From: Phoronis australis
Lineage: Eukaryota; Phoronida; Phoronidae
Direction of reading: 5' to 3'
Assembly (NCBI GenBank): GCA_002633005.1
Contig: NMRA01000091.1
Location: 822,790-886,789 of the forward strand
DNA length: 64,000 nucleotides
Below are positions 11,197 through 22,922 of the stretch, piece after piece. The notes below the pieces were generated by a model, which ran no database searches, had not been told where the DNA came from, and saw only the letters and a list, made by a program, of their open reading frames with translations. The first letter of the stretch is position 1. Each line of letters begins with the position of its first letter. The translations under genes and the position numbers were made by a program.

Positions 11197-13138
11197 CAGC
11201 AGAATGTAAATCATCGTAATGTTCTGAAGTGAGAGCAATGGTATAACTTAAAAGTCAGAATAGACAGGACAAGTCAGGAATTGTGAGTTACAAATAAAAA
11301 ACAGGGAATGGTGAGTTGCGACAATTGGAAAATAAATTGGAACTGACAAAAAAGAATCCAAGGTTTGTGTCATGACAGATTATTTGAGGTGTACTGTAAC
11401 CCAAAGCAGCTATATTTCACAATACTTTGATGAAGCACCATTTCTAAACCCAACTCTAATCCTCGAACTATAAGGCTTTAGGACAATAGATGTTCCTGTG
11501 ACTAAAAGTAGACACATTATCTACATTAATGTTTCATGTGTTGTAGAGAATCAACTTCAATTTGTGAATGTGATGTTCTGCATCGTGTGTCAAACTGATG
11601 AATTAGCTTTCATGTAACAGCCATCAGTGTTCATTTTTCACATTGCAATTAGTAATGCAATTGATATGTTTTGAATCGTCTATGTTTTTGTAAATAATAA
11701 TACCAGTAAAAACCAAATAACTTCTCTAATATGCTTTATTGCAAAACTCTGCAGCAATAAAACATTGTAGCACTGGAATAACACTGTCCAGCAATTCTAA
11801 AATCAAGAAACTGCTCTTTGCACAGTCACTTGTTACTTAGAAAGCTCAAGCATTCTACAACTTAAATTTCTACTCAATGAAAAACAACAGTGACACACCA
11901 CGAATGTTAATTCCCAGATAAAAGACTGCTTGGTTGCATAAAAACTAGGCACTGAAATATAACACAGTACAGTTCGACATCTGATACTCAGAGTTGAACA
12001 ACGCTGTAGACATTCTGCAGTGGTCCTATCCCGCAGATGTCTGAAGTTTGACTCATCTCGAGTTGGGAGGAACGAATTTGTGATGTTTAAACTGGTCAAA
12101 CAGATCTGGAGGGTATAAAAATGTCATTTTGTCGGGCACGGTTTACAAATTTAACAACAGTCGCTCATGGTCATTAGGAGGCCCAGTCTTGAAGGTCACA
12201 GAGAACAATCTTTGTTAAAGTACCACATCTCATTGGTCACGAGAGGTCACGTGACCAAAAAGGTCAAATATTAAACGCGTTCATAGTAGGACGCAAACAA
12301 TAACGGTCTTGCTCTGGTCTACCGAAGGTCGGTCAACTCTGCAAAGATTTCAAAAACATGATAATGTTAGTTAAAAGAAATATTCCAACAGAATTTTGCG
12401 GTGAATGTGCTCCATAAAATTAAACAACAGCAAACAATGCTTTTGAAAAATGGTCAATATTTACAAGTTTTAACAATATGTGATAAATTAAATGTTCATC
12501 TTCAGAGCTCTTCAAGCTAATCACAAAACATCCAATAAATGTAAATGTATGCGAAAAGAATATCGTATATCGTAAGCAAATGAATTATCAAAAAAAATTA
12601 CTAGGCAGTTCAGTTACACGCTTTTCGACTATTAACAAAACCCAACAAAGTACAACTTTCATCTAAAACATGCTTGACAAATTTAAATCCACACTAAAAT
12701 GGTCATGATGAATGATCACAAAATTATAAAAAGAATAATTATTTAATCACCGTAATTAGACCAATAACTACCTGCATTAGCTGAAAATTGGCAATTTTAA
12801 AAAAAACCTGAATTAGATTCGAAATCAGAGGAATAAATTAATTTCGAAATAAATTCCACGTCAAAACAACAATCGCAGAAAATACAAGAAGATATGACTT
12901 AACTCTTTTCATTTAATGTCACTCAATATCAACAAGCACGAACTCCTAATGCACCTCAAGTTTCTAGAACATTTTACCACTGCCACTTCAAACTCTATGG
13001 GTTCACGCATTATTAACGAATAAAGGTATGTCCACAACACTGTGTATATGGGGAAAAGGTCACTTGCACCAATAATGATGGAATCCATTTTGTGGCGAAC
13101 TGCCTGGAGGTCATTTGCCCCAGGAACAGGGGAGAAAA
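11197..13138. other. Region downstream of the RBM45-like gene, between convergent genes
   Basis: No independent gene is recognised. On the minus strand two polyadenylation signals are possible for the RBM45-like gene: ATTAAA at 12912-12917 and AATAAA at 11735-11740. A minus-strand exon-like stretch follows CCCTCCAG near 12115 and reads DLFDQFKHHKFVPPNSR then stop; it could be an alternative C-terminus. The perfect palindrome GGTCACGTGACC is at 12245-12256. Confidence 0.45.
11735..11740 (-). terminator. Candidate AATAAA polyadenylation signal, minus strand
   Basis: TTTATT on the plus strand reads AATAAA on the minus strand, downstream of the RBM45-like gene. The nearer ATTAAA at 12912-12917 is an alternative. 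Confidence 0.4.
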
Positions 13139-13193
13139 CTACAGTGAGGTCACATGGTGTTGGCAAGAGAAGGGGGAGTACTGAAAAGGAGGC
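13139..13193 (-). CDS. RBM45: Tentative last coding exon of the RBM45-like gene
   Basis: With the acceptor ATAGTAG and phase 2 from exon 8 it reads KPPFQYSPFSCQHHVTSL then TAG. A different frame of the same exon stays open for about 85 codons and contains LTVVFSPVPGANDLQAV, which resembles the first strand and helix of RBM45 RRM4 (human VFNPHPLPLDVL, from memory). That frame cannot be reached in phase from exon 8 with the sites I see, so the true splice pattern is unresolved. Confidence 0.4.
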
Positions 13194-16100
13194 CTACTAT
13201 AGGGTGAAAGTGAAAAAATATTCATAAGGTATGAGTAGATTTTCAAATCACAATAGAAATACTCCTATTCAATCATATTAAATTTGCTTTATTTTAGTTT
13301 AAAGTACCAGCAAAGTTTGGACCTCCGAAACAACATACAATGTCAGTGTACGCATGTGTCAAAACAGAATTTCAGACAGCCATTTTTTCACAAAATATTG
13401 TTCAGGTATAATTTTGAGGAAACTGCTACAACTTGTGAAGTGTGAAAGCAATTTTACGTAGACGGGCTAAGTGTTAAAAAGTTAATTGCAAGTGAAGGTT
13501 CAGTTTGTAGATCAGCCATTACTATTGCATTTGAGAGTTGATTTTTACAATCCACACTCCCTCAGTCATCTACTCACCTCTCACTTGAGAGTAATTGCCA
13601 TGGGACAACCTGGTGGATACTCAAAGCCGTCCCATTTGTCGCGAGCATAGGAGGCGCTCTGTGGACTGCTGTACTTGACATGCAAATTACCTGCAGGAGT
13701 AGTAGTGACAACTTATGAAACACCATATAATAAACAAATACACTCAAACAAACAAATAAGGAACAAACTGCGGATGTGATCATGCAGGGCTGAGTGAATC
13801 AAAATTGCCAAATATTTTCTACAGTTTTATTAACTGCCAAGTCTATTGCAGTCTGCTGATACAAACCACATAGTCCAATATTTGACAAATTAATGAACGC
13901 CTAAGTTGTCCATGTCTCAATCTTCAAAATCTAGAAAACTAAAACTTAGAACAAATTTCGGTGTTCTAAATTTAAGAGTCCAAACCAACTTACCGCTATT
14001 AGATGCCGGGTCATAGTTCATGTCACAGTATTCCAAGCCAGGTATGACATCAAACAGTCTTTGCACCATATGTTCCTCACAGCGACCAAACAACTTGACG
14101 TGAAGCCTCATCAACCCACAGTGTGGATGTGAGGCAACGCTGTCCATGGCTTGACTGGTGCGTGGAATGGAGGGGCTGCCATCCATGGACTTACCACTGT
14201 GTGGATAGGTGACAACTCTGTCCAAGGGTTTACCTAGTAAATAGATGACCATAGATCAGCATAACTGAAACTGTTAATCATTAGCATAATCATTTTGCAC
14301 AATATGTCCAGTAATCAAAACGAAAACTTATAGTCCATCTTTGACCATAGACTTCTCACTTGCTGGTCATGTGCCTCGTACATAGCCACCACTAGATGGT
14401 TGGACTTCACAATGTGCTTTCACATCTCACCTAGCACTAATTAGGTCAAGCCAGAATTGTAAACTTCAAACCCCAATAAACCAAGCTAGCAGTGGCAAAT
14501 CTTCCCTTTCTATTGTCATGTGTAACTACAAAGTACACTAACTCGCTGTGTTAATGAAGCAAAACAAGGAGCTCAAGCCCAAAATATAAACCAAAACAAT
14601 AGTTTTAAAAGTGGTGGTCGAAGGGGCTTTTAGACATTCAATCTAAACAAATATAGTAACCACTCATAAATCGAAGCAAAAATCCAAGAGAAATATGAAG
14701 AAAATGTACATTCAATACACAAATGAAATCAATTTAGGAAGGAAGTATTTTTTCAAAATAAACTGGACTGCTTTCAGCAGAGCTCAGTCGAACTCCGTCA
14801 CACTATGATGCCAGAATTATTGCAGTTTAGTCGAACATTTGTCATAACAAAATAGGTATTTAGTTGAAATTTAGTCAGAGTTTAATGAATGTAACTGTGC
14901 CTAGCAGCTAACAGTTTATTTGAGACTGGCCATGCACGGTAAGTTGTCGCCATTTCAACAAAGTACGTGGAGCAATACCAGCTGAGATTTTGTCAAGATA
15001 TAGCCAGCATTGAAATGGATTCTCGACGAAAACAAAAGGATATTTAATTGTGGTTTCGGGAGTTAAAATTTTGCCAAATTTCTATGTTGTCCACTTTATT
15101 TTGAAGACCTATCATTAAAATGTAATTATAATGAAGCGATATGTAGTCATGGTGACTGAAATATATAACACTGTCCATGTTTGACATGTAAATGACTGTA
15201 TAGCACAATATTTTAAAATTGACTGAAGTCACACACACCACTGTTGTACGTCATTTTGATAAAACACATAATTATGACAATGAATGAATTTGGAGCAAGA
15301 TGTCTCCTCATTCCTCACAGTATCAGCAACGTACGCAGCACTCCTGTCCATGTTTTCAACAAACTTTGGGTGCAAGTGGGGTGCTGTCAATATCTTCAAA
15401 CACTTCAAAACACTGAGTCTGTTTTACTGATTAGGACTTGTGACTGTTAAAAAGATACCAAAACCTGTTCTGATAATTTCAACCAATCCTCGTTCTGTCA
15501 CTCGCTAATGCATCATTGGCTTCAATCTTGCAAGTTAAAGACAGGAATCAACTGAAAGCTCATCTTCCCTACTTCACAAATTGGAAATTACAGTCCTTGG
15601 TATGTGTTTTTTTCCCACAGTTGCCATGTACTTCACTAAAAGCGTAGGTCATGCTTGCTCGTTTAGCATACTCTGAAAGGAGTTTTCAAATTTCCTTCCA
15701 AACTTTTGAGGGTTGTCGAGGGTTACAGAGCATTATTTTGTTTCAGAAAATGGGATGGGAAAGTCGTTTGATTCTGTTAATAGGCCAACACCGGGTCTGA
15801 TATCCTTTTAAGTCTGATTTACACCTCTTGCAACTAAAACAACTTTGCTCTGAGATTTAAAACAGGACTGGTTTAAAGCTGCATTTTGCCCTCTTTAGCT
15901 ACTAGCTAAATACAGACAATCGAATTACGCCTTTCACTCTCATAAAATTGGTCTCATGAGATTCCATTACCAACTCCATTATATACATGCGGCATTTTCA
16001 AACTCATAATTTTAGGATTAGCCAACCTCATCATATACATGCGCCATTTTTAAAGAAGCGCTATTTTTAAACACGCGCCATTTTCAAACGCGCCATTTTC

Positions 16101-19100
16101 AAACAAGCTCCATTTTCAAACAAGCACCATTTTCAAACAAGCACCATTTTCAAACAAGCACCATTTCCAAACAAGCACCATTTTCAAACAAGCTCTATTT
16201 TCAAACAAGCGGCATTTTCAAACGTGCCATTTTCAAACTCGTAATTTTAAGTTTAGCCAATTCCAAAATTCTCGGAAGCATTGTCTTGAGTTGTTGATGG
16301 TTTTGATGTTCTTGTTTTGTTTTTAACAGAAATAGATTCCTATCATGTAAGGAATATTATGAAACCAATTTTAAGACAATGAAAGAACTATTTTCGCTCA
16401 CATATGCTCTCAAATTTCTTTGTGAAACACTCAATTTTAAGGCGTGGTGAACGTTAAAAACTTCATAAAGGTACGACTTAGTGAAACAGCCCCCTGGTCT
16501 ATTTAGAGACTACAGCAACATCATTGCCCATTTCTCATCTGACGAAGAAGAGCCGCTGTGAAGCCAAACTTCGGTAGCTAGTATTTAGTGAAGGTTACAC
16601 AAAACTTCGCAGTTCAAATCTTGGTTGATACTCCAAATCACACGTCGGTATTAATGGGTAACGTACCACTGAAACAATTTTTTTCACATGATGTGCAACA
16701 GAGTTCAACACAATGCTGTTGAATTGCATCAAGTTAATTTGTGAACACTACCAGTACTTGCCAACTTACGTTCTCTAAAGTACGGAGAACCTTCTGGAGG
16801 TCCAGCAACACCTAGACCAGTCCCAGATGGGGATGGAGGTGGCTGTATAGGCCCCGAAACACGTGCACCCTCGTTGAAATGGTGGAAGGGCGGTCCATTG
16901 ACCCTTTTGAATGGTGGTTTCTCAAAAAAGTCATTCTGTTGATAGCCAAACTGGTTACCATGAAAACTACGCCCCCTTTGCCTGTAGTCTGCTGACCCCT
17001 CTCTAGGTCGTTTCTTGTCATTGTCACGCACTTCAGCATAGACAGGTTTGTACTCTTAAAAGAAAGCAAAAGACACTCATTTGTCTTATTAATAAAATGG
17101 AAATCTGCAGCAATTGCAGTCGAATCGATGGATTCCACAAAAAATTGTAGAATTTCAACATCTCACAGCACCAGGTGGCCGTATGTCGTAAAATGAAACA
17201 AAGACATGCAGAGCTAGTCCACAAAAAATGAAACACAGTACTGGTATTTTGAACAAGACGACAAAAAACAAAATACACGAAAATCAGATAGTATTTTCAT
17301 GCACACAGTGAAATGAAAAAAAGAATCAACCAAAGGTTAATCTGTCTTTTCCAGAAACTGAACATTAGATGGAAGTTTTCATCTGACCCAGTTGAGGTGT
17401 CTTGTCTTAGGATATCAAGCAAGACATTAGTCATCTATTTATTGTTTGTACCCAACTAGAACAAAACAGCGTGTCTCGAAATTCCGGTTACAATCCCCTA
17501 AACCCCAGTCCTGGACCAGGAAACACCAAACTCGTGGTACAAATCTTACACACATTGCCCAGAAAATATTCCATAGCCCATGACCAAAGTCCATATCTGG
17601 GACCAGATTCCTCACAAGGACTCGAGGAATGGAGTTTGAACCCTGGGCCAGTTTATGGAGCATTTTCTGCACGGAGCTTAGGGGCACAGGTCTGGATTTT
17701 TGCCGCGAGTTTTGTCATGGTTGGTCTGCGATTGGGGTTTAGGGGATCATAGATGAAATTTAGAGGCCCCGCAACAAAACTGTATCCAACACGAGTTTGA
17801 GCAAAGCTTTTGAACAGAACTGAGTCTAAATGTAGCACTAGAAATAAATAGTAATGGTGCACTGTCAGTGTTAAATTGGAATTTAGAATCCTTCACTGCT
17901 TTATGAAGCATTGGCACAAACCCCTGCCAATGTAGTGTACCGTAAGTGCTACTTCGGAATCTGTTTGGTGACCTGGGAAAAATCCTAAGTCCCCACCAAG
18001 TTGCCACAGACAGTATCAAATACAGACAATAATTCCACCGAAATTTGTTTCAAAATTTGTGGTGACTTTGAGACTTTAAACTACTAACAATTTTCCTATA
18101 TTCAATACCTTTGATTCACAATTATTACGTTTATTTCGGGAAATCAATGCATTTGCCACCCTCGACAGTCATCACACATCAAACGTGGTTAAATTACAAA
18201 CACAGGAAGTAAACAGAGGAGGTTGGAATGGTCCGGCAAAAATCGGGCAAGATCGGACAATGAAACACAAGGCGCCAGTTTACCCGATCATCTGTGTTCC
18301 TTGTTCGCAGAAGGAATCGAGTTAGAGACTGAAAGGTGCACATTTTTACAAAGATAAGTGGAAGAGGCATGCATGCGTAATTCTTTGACAATGACATTTT
18401 TCTTTGGTCGACGATTCTGAGGCCAGTTTTGGCGACCTCAGATTTCATTAGCAGTTATGCGTCGAGCATTGCAAAGAATTTCAAAGGAAACTTACGAGGA
18501 TCACAGCTCTCCATGGCAACAGCAGCATCATAAGCATTGGTGTACGTAACATAGGCCAGACCCTTGGACAGTCCCGTCACCTTGTCCTTGACTATGTTGA
18601 TGTTCTTCACTTGGCCATAATTCTGATTGAAAAAATCGATGATCCAAAAATTAATGACTTGAATTGAAACGCCTGGCCAAAATTTTTCACTGCAGTTATA
18701 GCAGAAATCATACAAACTAACAGTGAATCCATGGAAAGCCAGCCGGAGAACCTTTTCTCTAACTACTGAGAGCAGCCAAGCTTTTGAAAACTACAACTTA
18801 CAGTACTGCAAAATAATGAAAATATGAAAATGTAGTTCTTCTGGGACTGTTAAGGTATAGTAATTAAATACTATTTGGTATTTACTGTGCATTCAAGTAT
18901 ACATAGCAACATGGGATATTAAATCCTAGAGACAACTGTAGTACACCTGTGTTGACAAGGCATGCAGTTCTTCAAATCTTTTGACTAGGAAAATAGTCTT
19001 CCTGAAACAGTACAGAGAAGCCTTGCTCTTTGGAGCAGAGCAAAGTGACAAGTAGCATGCACCAGCCTAGAGATGAGCTGCACCCTTATGCCAAATTTCA

Positions 19101-22100
19101 TTAAAACCCAATCAGGGGAATTTGAGATATCGAGCAGACAACTAGGCGACCTAGGCTACTATGTAGTACTGCTGCAGTAGTCGAAATTCCTACAAAATCG
19201 ACTGGTTCCAGGTCAATGCCTTCAAATATGTATGGTCAAACTTCACTGATATCCGTCAACTGTTTCTCTGGACATCATTCGATAACTTTCTTCCCCCAAC
19301 ACATTGAAGAAGTCCTTTGTCGAGACCAGAATGGTTAGAGAATGCTATAGTGGTCAAATATGCCTAATTCATGGGCGGCGCACCATAGGGGATTAGGGGC
19401 CAATAGCCCCCCACTTTTTTCAGTGCTTCACCGCCCATGTATTTCCAGTGCACTCTTGTCACATACCTTTGAGTCCACGTTTATTAGAATCCGTCCATCC
19501 GTTCTCTAAATATCGTTCAGAAACCTTATCCTCACAAAACCAGTGATAAGCCCTGCCCCTCTTGTCCACCCTAGTGATGGCCTAAACCATAGGCCAAATT
19601 TCATCAGACAGTATCTAAAAGGGGTTCATGAGATATTAAACAGACAAGAGGACAATATGGCCACTAGGGGGCACTGCAGCAGTTTCTGAAATTGTGTCAA
19701 GTTTCACTGAAACCCGTCAACTCATTCTCAAGATATAATCCGAAATTAATGCTCTTCCTCCCAAAAGTACTTTAATTTTTACTTTATTTCTATTTATTAT
19801 AATTGCAGCTAAAAGAGTGTCCCTGGGACTTTCTGTCGCCCCCAGGGTTAAGTGACCATTGCAGAGAGTTCCCTGGCTTGTTCTGAATTCTTGAGGATTA
19901 TGAGAGTAACATGACATTTGAGAGACACTTACTTTCTGTTTATGGGCTAAAACGGGGATTTGGTATCATTTTAAACTAAAAGAGTTTGAAAGCAAAAAAC
20001 ATTACCTCAAATAACTCTCGAACACTGTCCTGACTCAACTCTTGAGATATCTTGATAAAAATTCTCTTCAGCTTGTTATCAAGGTCAGGAACCTCTCCAT
20101 ATGAAGTTGCTGAGGAAACCTTAAACAAAAATAACCTGTCAAAATATTTTATGATCATGGTATCTACAGTACATTATAAAAGTCCTTTATGAAGAACCAA
20201 TAATAAAAGTACTTGAATGTCTCTCACATGGTGTCTTAAATTGCTGTAGTTCGTTAAAACACCAAGCACCTTAGGCATTTTGCAGTTTAAAGCAAAGTCT
20301 TCATCAAAAGGTCGTGCTTATTTTGAGTTTCAGTAATTCTTTTTGCCATTACTCATCTATCAGAAGACTAGAGTAAAATATTCAGTTTGGAGTGACGAAG
20401 GCAGAAGCCAGTTGTAGAGTACTCTTCATTACATGTAATGGTTTTGCTAATCCTTCCAAGACTTTTCCATGAAGTTCATCTTGAGCCTTGGCAGCCTGGG
20501 ACCTCTTTTCAAATTTCACAAATGCAGTTCCTACAAAACAAGGCCGTATGATATGATAACAATGAAAGAAACCCACACTGTCAAAACAACGCAATATTCT
20601 GGTACACCAACAAATTTGTAAGGCTAAGCTTTACAAAATGGTAATGTTAGAGAATGTTAAAAAACAACAACTAAATTATAGTGGTTGAACTATTTCTCTG
20701 GTGATCAGCCAGACTGTTCTAGTTCGACTAAACTTGAAAAAAATTTAAGAGTCAGAATTAGGGTATTCAAGTTGTTTCACTGTTCACAGAACTGCGCACT
20801 TCTCCTGACTCAATGTTGAGAAGATTCACCAGGATCTTACAAACTAAATAATGCCCTCAGGCCCTGATGTTTTGCAAATTAGGATCACTGGTGACTTGTT
20901 TGTTTTGGAAATACCAACTTGTAGAGAGTTGAGAACTGTGCAACCACTTAATATGATAAATACTGACATCGTTAAGTAAGTCAGATAGTTGAATCAACTG
21001 GTCCATTATATCACTTGTAAACATATTGTGCTGTCAATCCAAAGGTGAGTATTCACAGAACTGTAAACCCTTTATTGGAACAGTACGTAATTAACAACTA
21101 CAGTTTCAGTACTTTGAACTGTATGCAGCATTTCGTTACATTCACACATATCAGGAAGTTGGCGGTACATGACTATTCATCAATTTCACTCAGCTATGAA
21201 CTACTAAGTGTGGCGACTAGATAAATACATTCAAGTTATTTTGCGTGCACCCATTTAATAATATGGTATAAACATTTCACATCATCACAATCACACCGCA
21301 TGGAATGCACGTTTACAAAAACAAAATAATAGATATATTTAAAACAAATTTGATGGAGAGGTGACGCGCACGAGCCCTAAAATAAAGCATCACATTCCCT
21401 GGGAATCATATTACCGGTAGTACCTTGTTTGGTTTTCAAGAGATCCACGTAAGAAACTTCCCCATATTCTTTGAATATTCCTTTAATTTTATCCGTGGTC
21501 AGGTCACCAATACCCGACACATACAGCTTACTATAAGGCGGTGTCACCTCTTGACTGAAAGTAACAGTAAGACCAAGACAATATAAATGGTAGTTACTGC
21601 TATTCAATGAAGTCCCATGCAGTCCATAGAAACCATTGTTTTCAATTCGTTTCTTTAGCAATGACAAATTAGACCAAAAATGCATAGCTGGTTCTGGTTT
21701 CTCAGGGGTGGAGTATCTATAGTTGCCCCCCTTTTCAAAAAATCTAACTGAAAACAATTAAAAAATTGATTTATGATCTGTTTTAAATTTGTACTCATTG
21801 CGTGGCAAATCACTGTATTGTAAACCTTGCTTAAGTGCCTTTGCAGCTTTTCAAAAAAACACAAGACCTTTGCTGATTGGCGGCATTGTTTTAGGTCTCA
21901 AATTGAGCTGGGGTAGAGACTGGAATTAAAAAAACGCTTTTCTAGATGAAGTGTACGACAAAAAGGACTGAATAAAGTTCATTGATTGCTTAAACAAGAA
22001 GACTCACCACCACTAACTTTATTGTTTCAGTAGTTACGCGTTTTGAGGATTAGTACTGCATAATGAACTTGAAGGAAACATGCCACAAAATATGCTTAAG

Positions 22101-22922
22101 GTAAAAATTCTCTAGGTCAGGACAGTGAAAATGTCGCTCAACCAACGACAAACGATCATTCACCACAACATGGGGAAGCAAGAAAACGTTATGTTGGGGA
22201 ATATTTTCAGACTCTGTTGAAATAAAACGCCGTGTTTGACATTTGAGAAATATGATGAGTGCCCAACATTGCTCACTACATTAACGTAATTTATATTTTT
22301 AACAATTTCCTTAAAACAATTGGCTTCGGTGAAGTTGTTAACAACTCCCAAAAGATGTCACTTTACAAAATCAAAAACCAAGCAATTGGCGCTTATCCAT
22401 GTCACGAGCATTACTGGTTTGAAAATGACGTCCAACTTTTCTTTAATTGTTAAAAAAGTGGAAGAGTGATGTAAGAAAATGACATTCATCAAATTGTGCT
22501 TTAAACTGCTTTTTGTAATAAACAAGGTTGGTGTCATGCAAAAGTCAGAGTTGCAAAACCTTACACACAGTTTGGCATTCTACATTTTGATTTATTAACT
22601 CTCTTTGTGACAGGACTGCAAATAGAGTTGAGGGCATGTGCCAAACTGAAGCAGCGACATTGCCAAATTTTTATTCACATTGTTCACTAAACATGTTTTG
22701 GCGTTGATCCACACACAAGTCACCTAGCTAGCTGGCTACCGATCTCAGGGCCAGGTGGGGGCGCTTAGTCCATAAAAGGGAGAGAAATGTTATGACAGTG
22801 AATTCCGAGTGTGACGAAGAGTAACTTGTATGCCTCTTTAAATCACTTGACAAATAGCAAATGCTTCTCGGACGAATGGATTGGTTGCTCACCTTCGATT
22901 CAGAACCCATTGATGCTAGCAT
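13139..22922 (-). CDS. RBM45: RBM45-like RNA-binding protein with three RRMs
   Basis: Predicted RNA-binding protein of the RBM45 (DRB1) family, which in vertebrates binds RNA in neurons and nuclei. Exons in transcript order: 22922-22893, 21547-21415, 20530-20433, 20119-20006, 18622-18496, 17054-16770, 14233-13994, 13690-13585 and, tentatively, 13193-13139. All junctions are GT-AG and phases agree, giving 395 aa. RRM1 (about 15-87) shows LYVSGI and GTAFVKFE. RRM2 (about 103-172) shows IFIKIS and KGLAYVTY. A polar, Arg/Pro-rich linker with YRQRGRSFHG follows. RRM3 (about 303-376) contains LFDVIPGLEYCDMNYDP and GFEYPPG, close to the human RBM45 segments FDIVPGLEYC and GFQYPPG. Human RBM45 (about 476 aa, from memory) has a fourth RRM that this model lacks. 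Either the C-terminus is shorter here or the last junction is wrong. The first exon and its joining to exon 2 are inferred. Confidence 0.85.
13585..13690 (-). CDS. RBM45: RBM45-like exon 8 (second half of RRM3)
   Basis: Encodes NLHVKYSSPQSASYARDKWD and GFEYPPGCPMAITL after a CTGCAG acceptor. It must end at the GTGAGA donor, because the second donor GTGAGT seven bases later would place TGA in frame. Confidence 0.85.
13994..14233 (-). CDS. RBM45: RBM45-like exon 7 (linker end and first half of RRM3)
   Basis: Encodes a Ser/Pro/His-rich linker, then LMRLHVKLFGRCEEHMVQRL followed by FDVIPGLEYCDMNYDPASNS. This is the best family match in the gene. Both boundaries are phase 1 and 240 bases long, so skipping the exon would keep the frame. 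Confidence 0.88.
14234..16769 (-). other. Intron 6 of the RBM45-like gene
   Basis: No exon is visible. It contains the 17-bp array near 15.98-16.25 kb and a CTGACGAAG...AACTTCGGTAGC stretch near 16538-16580, similar to 3' ends of some dispersed elements. The rest is unremarkable. Confidence 0.5.
15984..16250. repeat. 17-bp tandem repeat CAAGCACCATTTTCAAA, degenerate at both ends
   Basis: At least five near-perfect units lie between about 16100 and 16210. They are flanked on both sides by shorter and diverged GCRCCATTTTCAAAC units and by matching CTCATAATTTTAGGATTAGCCAA / CTCGTAATTTTAAGTTTAGCCAA edges. Confidence 0.9.
16770..17054 (-). CDS. RBM45: RBM45-like exon 6 (RRM2 end and Arg/Pro-rich linker)
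   Basis: Begins YKPVYAEVRDNDKKRPREGS, continues with YRQRGRSFHGNQFGYQQNDF and a Pro-rich stretch GPIQPPPSPSGTG. The basic KKRPR run could act as a nuclear localisation signal (inference). It is 285 bases long with phase 1 at both ends, so it is also frame-neutral if skipped. Confidence 0.85.
17493..17748. mobile_element. Candidate 256-bp MITE in an intron of the RBM45-like gene
   Basis: The left end ATCCCCTAAACCCCAGTC is the near-perfect inverted copy of the right end GATTGGGGTTTAGGGGAT, and the homology extends more weakly inward (GGACCAGG / TTGGTC). It has no coding frame of its own. No clear target-site duplication is visible, so the transposon call is an inference. Confidence 0.5.
18496..18622 (-). 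CDS. RBM45: RBM45-like exon 5 (second half of RRM2)
   Basis: Encodes NYGQVKNINIVKDKVTGLSK and GLAYVTYTNAYDAAVAMESC with the RNP1 motif KGLAYVTY. The acceptor is TTTTTTCAATCAG and the donor GTAAGT. Confidence 0.9.
19080..19745. repeat. Dispersed repeat copies in an intron
   Basis: Two related segments (about 19085-19290 and 19560-19735) share the pattern GCCAAATTTCATYARA...ATGAGATATTAAACAGACAA...GCACTGCAGCAG...AAGTTTCACTGAAACCCGTCAACTCATTCTC. Such 'GAGATAT...CAGACA' blocks are common high-copy repeats in marine invertebrates (from memory). Between them lies a GGGCGGCGCACCATAGGGGATTAGGGG / CCGCCCATG segment. No coding capacity. Confidence 0.5.
20006..20119 (-). CDS. RBM45: RBM45-like exon 4 (linker and start of RRM2)
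   Basis: Encodes VSSATSYGEVPDLDNKLKRI and FIKISQELSQDSVRELFE. It is 114 bases in phase 0 with a GTTTAAG acceptor and GTAATG donor. Confidence 0.88.
20433..20530 (-). CDS. RBM45: RBM45-like exon 3 (RRM1 end)
   Basis: Encodes TAFVKFEKRSQAAKAQDELH and GKVLEGLAKPLH, including the RNP1 motif. The acceptor is TTGTTTTGTAG. The donor GTAATG is chosen because it keeps the frame into exon 4. Confidence 0.85.
21415..21547 (-). CDS. RBM45: RBM45-like exon 2 (RRM1 start)
   Basis: Encodes VTPPYSKLYVSGIGDLTTDK and IKGIFKEYGEVSYVDLLKTK. Two acceptors are possible: the stronger CTTTCAG would start the exon at 21554, but only the AAGAG site starting at 21547 is in phase with the candidate first exon. Two in-phase donors, at 21415 and 21424, differ by three codons. 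Confidence 0.75.
22893..22922 (-). CDS. RBM45: Candidate first coding exon of the RBM45-like gene
   Basis: An ATG followed by ten codons (MLASMGSESK) and a GTGAGC donor. It joins in phase 0 to VTPPYSKLYV in exon 2. A short acidic/polar N-terminus before RRM1 fits the family. A transcript is needed to prove this exon. Confidence 0.5.

Noticed and set aside
17439-17862. Overlapping frames on both strands near 17.5-17.8 kb
   Set aside because: They are explained by the candidate MITE and its higher G+C content inside an intron of the RBM45-like gene.
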